From Akkermansiaceae bacterium UBA5689 (GTDB taxonomy: Bacteria; Verrucomicrobiota; Verrucomicrobiia; Verrucomicrobiales; Akkermansiaceae): DNA of 6,814 nucleotides. Made by a program: the position numbers and the translations under genes. Below the pieces are notes generated by a model, which was not told the DNA's origin, made no database searches, and was given only the letters and a program-made list of their open reading frames with translations. Within the stretch, counting starts at the first letter, position 1, and each line of letters starts with the position of its first letter. Below are positions 1 to 5,128 of the stretch, one piece after another. Location: assembly GCA_002420305.1 (NCBI GenBank), contig DIHT01000109.1, positions 1 through 6,814 of the forward strand, in the 5' to 3' direction.

Positions 1-743
1 CCCGCAAAGGTATCTCCCGCTCCCACGGTATCAACGGGCGATATTTCTGGCGGGGCAATTTCCTGCATCTCCCCACCCGTAAAGACCCGGGTGGGAAGCG
101 CCCCTCGCGTCACAATCCCGGTTCGGCCTCCTCTCTGCAGGAAGTGAGCCGAGGCTCCGGAGGACATGGCCTCGGCCTCTCCCTCGTTAAGTATCAGAAT
201 ATCAAAGGGAATATCGCCCTCGAAGACCTTGGGATTCCAAGGCGAAGGATTCAAGACTACCAGAGAGCCCGCATTTCGGGCCAACTGCGCCGCTTTTACG
301 ACACTTTCAACCGGGCACTCGAGCTGAAGAAGGGTTGCCGCGGAGCCCCTGAACAAATTTTCAAGCTCTTCGACCTTGCGAGGGGTCAGCTGGAGGTTTG
401 CTCCAGGGTCTACGATGATTGTGTTTTCGCCTTCCTCATTCAACGCGATGGAGGCCACCCCGGTGCGAGCCTCCGTTCTCATTACTCCTGAACAGTCAAT
501 CCCCTCTTCACCCAGACGCGCCCGGTATTGTCTCGCCTGGTCATCATTGCCAAGGCACCCGATCATTCGGACTTCCGCACCAGCCCTTTTCGCCGCTATC
601 GCCTGATTGCCTCCCTTTCCTCCAAAGGAGGTCACCGCTTCTGCCGCTATCAGGGTCTCGCCCGGAGCCGGGAACGATGGAACTCGAAAGGTCAGATCTA
701 CATTCAGGGAACCTACCACCGAAATCCACGAGACCTTACTCAT
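1..743 (-). CDS. rbsK: Ribokinase-like PfkB-family sugar kinase, C-terminus cut off by the window edge
   Basis: This cytoplasmic kinase would phosphorylate ribose or a similar sugar with ATP. The reading frame is open from the ATG at 743 to base 1 (247 full codons plus part of a Gly codon). It starts MSKVSWISVVGSLNVDLTF, matching the family N-terminus; Asp16 sits where ribokinases contact the sugar. Further landmarks are GGKGGNQA (residues 41-48), the conserved Glu in LLQLE (142), NPSP (165-168), NEGEAE (186-191) and VDTVGAGDTFAG (237-248), whose GAGD Asp244 is the expected catalytic base. Roughly the last 50-60 residues lie outside the window. Two oddities: the stretch after NEGEAE looks about ten residues short, and the usual TxGxxG nucleotide-site motif reads TRGALPT. 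No good Shine-Dalgarno precedes the ATG; the frame stays open upstream into the preceding gene, but the family N-terminus supports 743. It lies 65 bases after the HEAT-like gene, so co-transcription is likely. The family call is firm; ribose as substrate is inferred, and another PfkB sugar kinase is possible. Confidence 0.9.
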   Translation of the reverse strand, partial: MSKVSWISVVGSLNVDLTFRVPSFPAPGETLIAAEAVTSFGGKGGNQAIAAKRAGAEVRMIGCLGNDDQARQYRARLGEEGIDCSGVMRTEARTGVASIALNEEGENTIIVDPGANLQLTPRKVEELENLFRGSAATLLQLECPVESVVKAAQLARNAGSLVVLNPSPWNPKVFEGDIPFDILILNEGEAEAMSSGASAHFLQRGGRTGIVTRGALPTRVFTGGEMQEIAPPEISPVDTVGAGDTFA

Positions 744-808
744 TGAGTTGCTACCGGGTAAGACCTGCTCTCTAACATCGAATAGGACAGATGGAATACG
801 GCAGGCCT

Positions 809-1348
809 CTAGCTTCGGCTTAACTGGCCCAGCGCATGAGTGATAGCAACTTTGGCATGTCCCCGAGCATTCTTGCGTGCCTCTCGAAGAATAGGTTCAG
901 TGTCTTTACCCATTGAGACCATGGTTGCAGCGACAGCATCCAGAACGAGCGGATCTCCATCCTTAAGTAAGGGCGCAAGCTCGGGAGCCAGTGACGCCCC
1001 GGCTACATAGCGCAACTGCTGCACGAGGAAGCTCCGGATCGTAGCCGCCCCATCACCCAGGGCCGCTGAGGCGTAGATCTTGGTCAGCAACTTGCGATCA
1101 TTAGCACGGACGGGCGCACTTGCGCTCACCGCAAGCTGGTGGAGCAGAAACCGCTCCTGCCAGTCCTCCCCACTGTCGACCTCCAGGACTCCTCCGATGA
1201 GCTCCCTGATTGCATCGCCTCCCTCCTTGAAAATAGCAGCAACGATTTCATCGCCATCCTCCTTACTGATACCTCCCCACTTACTGTTAGTTAGTTGAGG
1301 CAGGAGCTCCACGAATGCACTCCGTTTCGTCTTAGTTTCTTCAGCCAT
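809..1348 (-). CDS. Small HEAT-like helical repeat protein, function unknown
   Basis: The 179-residue product has no signal peptide, no membrane segment and no cysteine, so it is probably cytoplasmic. It appears all-helical. The clearest HEAT-like unit runs from about residue 113 to 176: a helix ending in LAPELAPLLKDGDP (120-133), a second helix LVLDAVAATMVSMG (134-147), then EPILREARKN and HAKVAITHALGQL, with the usual helix-turn-helix spacing and aliphatic positions. Weaker units cover about 33-75 and 85-112. Such repeats normally form a curved protein-binding surface and have no catalytic residues, so a scaffold or adaptor role is the most that can be inferred. The ATG at 1348 is supported by a GGAAGAG ribosome site just upstream. 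The gene lies 39 bases after the upstream oxidoreductase and 65 bases before the sugar kinase, so it probably belongs to a three-gene unit. Coding potential looks good; the function is unknown. Confidence 0.8.
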   Translation of the reverse strand: MAEETKTKRSAFVELLPQLTNSKWGGISKEDGDEIVAAIFKEGGDAIRELIGGVLEVDSGEDWQERFLLHQLAVSASAPVRANDRKLLTKIYASAALGDGAATIRSFLVQQLRYVAGASLAPELAPLLKDGDPLVLDAVAATMVSMGKDTEPILREARKNARGHAKVAITHALGQLSRS

Positions 1349-1350
1349 CG

Positions 1351-1357
1351 CTCTTCC
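1351..1357 (-). promoter_or_regulatory. Shine-Dalgarno for the HEAT-like gene
   Basis: On the minus strand GGAAGAG ends two bases before the ATG at 1348, with the GGAAG core four bases away. It is the best ribosome-binding site in the window; the other starts have weak sites or none. It supports the chosen start and fits translation from within a polycistronic message. Confidence 0.6.
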
Positions 1358-1387
1358 GTGTTGATTCTCAAATTGTGAAAGTATTTC

Positions 1388-2617
1388 CTACAAGTGCCAG
1401 GGGGCTCGCATCGGCTGGTCAATCAGGCGATTGGCCTCCTCATCTCCGATAGCTCTTTCGGTCTTGGGGTCGAACTTGATTGTCCGCCCGGTCCGAAAGG
1501 CAACATTGGCGAGGTGCATCAGGCTTACAGTCCGGTGGGCCACCTCAGGATGGCCTCCAGCAAGCACCCTGGTCTTCACCGCATCTCCAAACCCGACGAG
1601 AGGATCTTCATCGGGCAGATCATCGAAGACTTTACGCTCTTGTTCGTTCAGATCTTCCCGACTGATTTTCTTTTCTTTCAGACCATGAGGATCTCCCCAC
1701 TCGCCACTTTCAAGAACAAGCTCAACTCCATCCTCATACTTGAAACGTACCCAGCCCCACATCCCCGCAACCTCCGGGTGCGCCGGCGGCGCATGTGCGG
1801 TGACCTCAACAGGTGAGGTCTCGTCCTTACCCATTCGATAGGTAATCGGGTCCAGGGCATGCTGCCCCATATCGCCAAGGCCTCCTCCATCGTAATCCCA
1901 GTATCCACGGTGCATCCCTCCGAAACGCGGAGGGTGAAATGGCTTCAGCGGGGAGGGCCCGCAATACATGTTCCAGTCTAGATAATCCGGAACGGGCTGT
2001 GGCTTGATCCGCACGGGCCCAGACCACTGTCTGACTTTGAAACCTCCGCGGTGCACCACTCGAACCTCTCTCCCATTCACCAACCCAGCCCGCACAATCT
2101 TGCGCAGGTCGTCATTCTTTCTACCAGCCACGCCAAAGCGACCATAAGTTCCGATCTGAAAGATGCGCTTGGTCCGCCGTGAGGCCTCCACCACTGCCCG
2201 ACCCTCGGCCAGAAACCTCGTCATCGGCTTTTCGCAGACCACGTCCTTTCCCGCCTCCATCGCCGCAATGGAGATGAGAGCGTGCCAGTGGGGAGGAGTA
2301 GCAATCGCAACCACATCCAGGTCGTTTCGTTCCAGCAGACGGCGAAAATCCGTGTAGCGGGTCTTGTTATCAGATCTGCCCACCCACTTGACATCGCAGC
2401 GAGCTATTTCCCTGATGGCCAGCTTGTGCTTTCGCCCGAGATCGCCAAAGGTCCCCGGTCCTCGGCCTCCTGCCCCGATCAAGGCCGCTCCAAAAGTCTC
2501 GCTAGGCGGGGTATACTTCGGCCCACCCAGCACATGAGGGGCAACAATCTGAAACACCCCGGCGGTAGTCGCCTTTTTCACGAAAGAGCGCCGATTTGTC
2601 CCGACTGCCCCCGACAT
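1388..2617 (-). CDS. Tat-exported Gfo/Idh/MocA-family oxidoreductase (first of a divergent pair)
   Basis: This 409-residue NAD(P)-dependent sugar or polyol dehydrogenase is probably exported folded with its cofactor. From the ATG at 2617 the protein begins MSGAVGTNRRSFVKKATTAG, with a twin-arginine motif at residues 9-10 and a short hydrophobic stretch. The Rossmann domain follows: glycine loop GAGGRG (48-53), TPPHWH (107-112) and the family motif CEKP (128-131), whose lysine takes part in catalysis. The C-terminal substrate domain carries GDMGQH (248-253), with the His expected in the active site. The segment between CD (74-75) and YTDF (88-91) is about six residues shorter than in the divergent paralogue, so the cofactor ribose pocket may differ. 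The frame stays open upstream to a TTG at 2734, but that would add 39 residues before the Tat motif, so the ATG is preferred; AGAAG just upstream is a weak ribosome site. It heads the minus-strand unit with the HEAT-like protein and sugar kinase. The family is clear; the substrate is unknown. Confidence 0.92.
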   Translation of the reverse strand: MSGAVGTNRRSFVKKATTAGVFQIVAPHVLGGPKYTPPSETFGAALIGAGGRGPGTFGDLGRKHKLAIREIARCDVKWVGRSDNKTRYTDFRRLLERNDLDVVAIATPPHWHALISIAAMEAGKDVVCEKPMTRFLAEGRAVVEASRRTKRIFQIGTYGRFGVAGRKNDDLRKIVRAGLVNGREVRVVHRGGFKVRQWSGPVRIKPQPVPDYLDWNMYCGPSPLKPFHPPRFGGMHRGYWDYDGGGLGDMGQHALDPITYRMGKDETSPVEVTAHAPPAHPEVAGMWGWVRFKYEDGVELVLESGEWGDPHGLKEKKISREDLNEQERKVFDDLPDEDPLVGFGDAVKTRVLAGGHPEVAHRTVSLMHLANVAFRTGRTIKFDPKTERAIGDEEANRLIDQPMRAPWHL

Positions 2618-2803
2618 TACTGCTTCTTGTTCTGAGACTTTCACTTCTGCCAGTTCTAGCGTTCCTGATAAAATTCCCGCCCCCGGCGGTTCCCTCACAG
2701 CACTTTTACCCCCTAACAGGTGGAAATCGATCAAAACTCATCTCTTTGGGCATAAAAATGCGCTTCCAACCCTCGCCTCTCCCTCTACAGTTCTGCCCTA
2801 CTC
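2618..2803. promoter_or_regulatory. Divergent intergenic region, presumed promoters for both oxidoreductase genes
   Basis: These 186 bases separate two genes transcribed away from each other, so at least one promoter in each direction is expected. An AT-rich stretch around 2722-2760 includes CATAAAAATG on the plus strand and TTTTGATCGATTT on the minus strand, but I could not pair -35 and -10 boxes with confidence. The shared spacer would allow one regulator to control both directions; no clear operator palindrome stands out apart from the GC-rich hairpin at 2677-2689. If the minus gene instead starts at the TTG at 2734, the spacer shrinks to 69 bases. Confidence 0.4.
2677..2689. repeat. Short GC-rich inverted repeat in the divergent spacer
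   Basis: CCGCC and GGCGG form a perfect five-base stem around a three-base loop. Read on the minus strand it is followed by GAATTTTATC, a short T-rich run, and lies 60 bases before the ATG at 2617. It could be a leader hairpin or an operator, or chance in GC-rich DNA. No function is shown. Confidence 0.35.
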
Positions 2804-4195
2804 ATGAAGCAAGTCACTCGTCGTAAATTTGTCAGAAACACCGGTGTGGCCACCGGCTCGGTTCTAGGGTTCCCCGCCATTGTGAGCGGACAGAATCTCA
2901 ACTCCAAGATCAGGGTAGCCTGTATCGGTGTCGGGGGAAAGGGCAGCAGCGATACCGATAACGCAGCCAGAGAAGGGGGCGAAATCGTAGCGCTATGTGA
3001 TATCGATCCCAATATGCTACGGAGAAAGGGCCAGAAGTTTCCGAAGGCTAAGCAATACAAGGATTTCCGGAAACTCCTCGAAGAGATGGAGAACCAGATC
3101 GATGCGGTGACGGTATCTACCCCGGACCACTGCCACGGTGTTGCCGCAATTACTGCCATGGCGATGGGCAAGCATGCCTACGTGCAGAAACCCCTTGCCC
3201 AGACCGTCTGGGAATCCCGTATCATGCGGAATCTCGCTCGCGAGAAAAAGCTGGCAACACAGATGGGAAATCAGGGCAGCGCAAACGAAGGCCTGCGTCG
3301 TGGCGTGGAAGTCATCCACTCCGGTGTAATCGGCGAACCACAGGAGCTTCATGTCTGGACCAACCGCCCGGTCTGGCCCCAGGGCATCGACCGCCCAGAA
3401 GGGTCCGACAAAGTCCCCGCTGGTCTTGACTGGGACCTCTGGCTTGGCCCGGCACTTCCTCGCCCTTACAAGGCGGGCGTCTATCATACGTTCAAATGGC
3501 GGGGATGGTTTGACTTTGGCACGGGCGCACTGGGAGACATGGCGTGTCACACCGTCAACATGCCATTCCGTGCTCTCAAGCTGGGATACCCGGACCGCAT
3601 CGAATGCGAGATGGCCTCTCGCCCTTACAAGGAAACCTTCCCGCTCTCCTCAAGGGTCCGCTTCGACTTCCCTGCCCGGGAAGACTGGCCAGCGATGAAG
3701 TTCTGGTGGTATGATGGAAATCCACGTGACCGACAGGCTCCGATTCGCCCCTACAGCGATATCACCGCCAATCTTGTCGGTGCTCAGGGCAACAAGCTCC
3801 CTGCAGCCTGCTGTCTCATCAAGGGATCCGAGGGCGAAATCTACTCCCCTGACGACTACGGACAGAACGTCTTCCTGATGCGCAAAGGTGAAAAGAGCTA
3901 TACCAACATCAACAACCACCCCGCATGCAAGGATATCCCCAAGGTCATCCCCCGCTCACCGGGCCACGTCAAGGAATGGTTCGAGATGATGAAAGACCCG
4001 GAGAAGCCGGCGTACTCAAGCTTCGAAATTGCTGCGTATCTGAATGAAGTCATCCTCCTCGGCTGCCTCGCTCAGCGGATTGGAGAAGGTCGTCCGATTG
4101 AATGGGATGGACCTAACATGAAGTCCAAGGACAACGCGGAGGCCTCCAGACTCGTGAAGCGCGACTACCGACCAGGTTGGGAGCCGAAGATCTAA
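2804..4195 (+). CDS. Tat-exported Gfo/Idh/MocA-family oxidoreductase (second of the divergent pair)
   Basis: This 463-residue protein belongs to the same broad family as its divergent neighbour but to a different subgroup. It starts MKQVTRRKFVRNTG, with twin arginines at 6-7 and a hydrophobic stretch to about residue 28, so export by Tat is expected. The NAD(P)-binding domain shows GVGGKG (42-47), ALCDID with the cofactor-ribose Asp near 66, and TPDHCH (106-111). The family EKP motif appears as YVQKP (126-130): the lysine is kept and Glu is replaced by Gln. GDMACH (244-249) supplies the expected active-site histidine. The C-terminal part is rich in aromatic residues and includes a CC pair at 336-337. 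The length is usual for the exported PVC-group versions. The start is set by the Tat motif; no Shine-Dalgarno precedes it. A hairpin lies just downstream, and a lipoprotein gene follows after 72 bases on the same strand. The likely role is oxidation or rearrangement of a sugar in the periplasm; the substrate is not predictable from the sequence. Confidence 0.93.
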   Translation: MKQVTRRKFVRNTGVATGSVLGFPAIVSGQNLNSKIRVACIGVGGKGSSDTDNAAREGGEIVALCDIDPNMLRRKGQKFPKAKQYKDFRKLLEEMENQIDAVTVSTPDHCHGVAAITAMAMGKHAYVQKPLAQTVWESRIMRNLAREKKLATQMGNQGSANEGLRRGVEVIHSGVIGEPQELHVWTNRPVWPQGIDRPEGSDKVPAGLDWDLWLGPALPRPYKAGVYHTFKWRGWFDFGTGALGDMACHTVNMPFRALKLGYPDRIECEMASRPYKETFPLSSRVRFDFPAREDWPAMKFWWYDGNPRDRQAPIRPYSDITANLVGAQGNKLPAACCLIKGSEGEIYSPDDYGQNVFLMRKGEKSYTNINNHPACKDIPKVIPRSPGHVKEWFEMMKDPEKPAYSSFEIAAYLNEVILLGCLAQRIGEGRPIEWDGPNMKSKDNAEASRLVKRDYRPGWEPKI

Positions 4196-4214
4196 ATCAT
4201 TTTAAGTTTACGAT

Positions 4215-4243
4215 CCCCGGCTGGGTTTTGAACCCGGCTGGGG
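4215..4243 (+). terminator. Hairpin after the plus-strand oxidoreductase, possible weak terminator
   Basis: An 11-base-pair stem (4215-4225 with 4233-4243, two G·U pairs as RNA) closes a seven-base loop TTTTGAA. The arms also contain a direct repeat, CCCGGCTGGG, at 4216-4225 and 4233-4242. There is no good T run after the stem (AATCTTACCCC), so it is a poor classical terminator. It may instead protect the 3' end of the upstream message or lower read-through into the lipoprotein gene. Confidence 0.5.
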
Positions 4244-4267
4244 AATCTTACCCCTGCATCCAGCACC

Positions 4268-4753
4268 ATGACGAAGCACCTCTACCGATCTCTGTTCATT
4301 CTTTGCCTTCTTCTCAGCCTCCCTTCCTGCTTGAGCTACCACTCAAGGTTTGAAAAGGCTACTGCACAGGCTGCCGCTGACGGGGAGCCAAAAGACCTCA
4401 CCGGCCCCTGGAAAGGAACGTGGAAGAGCAAATGGAACGGACACGAGGGACCACTCTGGTGCATCGTGACCCCAACTCCGGAAAAACCAGGCGTCTACGA
4501 TTTTCGCTACCGGGCAGGTTGGGGCGTCCTCCAATTTGGAAACTACGTGCACACCATTCCCGCACAGAAAAATCCCGATGGTTCCTATTTGGTCAGAGGC
4601 GAGATGGCCCTCCCGAAACTCTTCGGAACTCACGCGCTTGAGGGCAAGCTTGATGCCAAGGCCTTCGATGCCTCCTACCAATCCAATAAGGGAGACCATG
4701 GCATCATGACCCTGCGGCGCCCTGCCAAGGCAAACGCGGCTCTCGAACAATAA
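4268..4753 (+). CDS. Small predicted lipoprotein with tryptophan-rich beta strands
   Basis: The 161-residue product begins with a charged N-region (MTKHLYR), a hydrophobic core and a lipobox-like LPSC ending at Cys21, so it is probably lipid-anchored. The residue after the Cys is Leu, not Asp; if the enterobacterial sorting rule applies, this favours the outer membrane. The mature part holds alternating hydrophobic and polar strands: GPWKGTWKSKWNGHEG (46-61), then LWCIVTP, YDFRYRAGWG, a Gly-containing turn, YLVRGEMALP, LEGKLDAKAFDASY and GIMTLRRP. This suggests a small beta barrel or sandwich, resembling unnamed lipoproteins I recall from Planctomycetota and Verrucomicrobiota. No catalytic motif is visible. 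The ATG follows directly from the signal sequence, without a Shine-Dalgarno. It lies 72 bases after the oxidoreductase on the same strand, with a hairpin between, so co-expression is possible but may be reduced. It converges on the haem-protein gene across a 375-base gap. The protein is very likely real; its function is unknown. Confidence 0.82.
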   Translation: MTKHLYRSLFILCLLLSLPSCLSYHSRFEKATAQAAADGEPKDLTGPWKGTWKSKWNGHEGPLWCIVTPTPEKPGVYDFRYRAGWGVLQFGNYVHTIPAQKNPDGSYLVRGEMALPKLFGTHALEGKLDAKAFDASYQSNKGDHGIMTLRRPAKANAALEQ

Positions 4754-4836
4754 GGATTCGATCTTGGAGATCTTGGCCCTTCTCAAGTCTTCACCAACAC
4801 TGCGTCATTGGCACAAATGATGGTGTATCCATCGTC

Positions 4837-4882
4837 CTCTGCTCGCTACGCGGACCACCCGTCAGAGGCCTAGCGAGCAGGG
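4837..4882. repeat. Inverted repeat with perfect 10-base arms
   Basis: CTGCTCGCTA (4839-4848) is perfectly complementary to TAGCGAGCAG (4871-4880), and the stem extends by two pairs (one G·T) to 4837 and 4882. The 22-base loop has no strong internal pairing. No T run follows on either strand, so it is not a standard intrinsic terminator. It could fold in RNA from either direction and block read-through at this convergent junction, be part of a small RNA, or be one copy of a dispersed repeat. Confidence 0.7.
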
Positions 4883-4891
4883 CAAACCCTG
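4878..4891. repeat. Small hairpin overlapping the inverted repeat
   Basis: CAGGG (4878-4882) and CCCTG (4887-4891) form a perfect five-base stem around CAAA. It uses the last bases of the larger inverted repeat, so the two full structures cannot form together in one RNA. No T run follows. It may be functional or chance. Confidence 0.45.
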
Positions 4892-5002
4892 TAGATTTAA
4901 CCATGATTTAGTTGCGCCGGTTAGTCGCAGTGAGTCGGGGGTATCGCCTCTCGATGTATCTTTCCCGGCTAAGTTCAAAGTAGCGAACACAGACGACCGG
5001 AG

Positions 5003-5058
5003 CACACCTCCCCCGTTTGTTCTGTTTCATCTCTATTTCTACCTCCTCACCTCTGCTC
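5003..5058 (+). other. Pyrimidine-rich, G-poor tract downstream of the lipoprotein gene
   Basis: In these 56 bases only four are G and six are A on the plus strand. Untranslated C-rich, G-poor RNA is the type of sequence on which Rho loads, so transcripts leaving the lipoprotein gene could be stopped here. This is inference from base composition only; the tract lies 250 bases past the stop codon. Confidence 0.3.
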
Positions 5059-5128
5059 AGGACAAATTTCCGCACCCCTTACCGCTAAGAGCCGCGCAAT
5101 TCGGACCAGCTCACCGCTGAAATATCTT

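Larger units (their letters stand above)
4754..5128. other. Convergent intergenic region without a convincing gene
   Basis: These 375 bases lie between the ends of two converging genes. Only very short reading frames are present: 18 codons from 4817 on the plus strand and 37 codons from 4904 on the minus strand. Neither has a ribosome site or a recognisable product. What stands out is a small direct repeat, GATCTTGG, at 4760-4767 and 4769-4776, the inverted repeat at 4837-4882, an overlapping hairpin at 4878-4891 and a pyrimidine-rich tract at 5003-5058. No known RNA family was recognised. An unrecognised small RNA or the degraded remains of a gene are both possible. Confidence 0.6.

Noticed and set aside
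144..775. Several plus-strand reading frames opposite the sugar kinase
   Set aside because: The minus-strand frame encodes clear ribokinase motifs from 743 to the window edge, so the plus-strand frames are antisense shadows.
3017..3550. A 177-codon minus-strand frame inside the plus-strand oxidoreductase
   Set aside because: It lies entirely opposite well-conserved Gfo/Idh/MocA sequence and shows no domain of its own.
4817..4873. An 18-codon plus-strand reading frame ending in the inverted repeat
   Set aside because: Too short to judge, without a ribosome site; a leader-peptide role would need a downstream gene on the same strand, and there is none.
4791..4904. A 37-codon minus-strand reading frame in the convergent gap
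   Set aside because: No ribosome site, no recognisable product, and it crosses the strong inverted repeat, whose base pairing rather than coding explains the sequence.
4751..5118. Possible tmRNA: GGATTCGA near the lipoprotein stop, GCAAAC-like tag start at 4882, and ACCAGCTCACC near the right side
   Set aside because: The pieces are short, no tRNA-like acceptor stem or T-loop GGTTCGA is present, and the supposed tag does not end in the usual Ala-Leu-Ala-Ala pattern.
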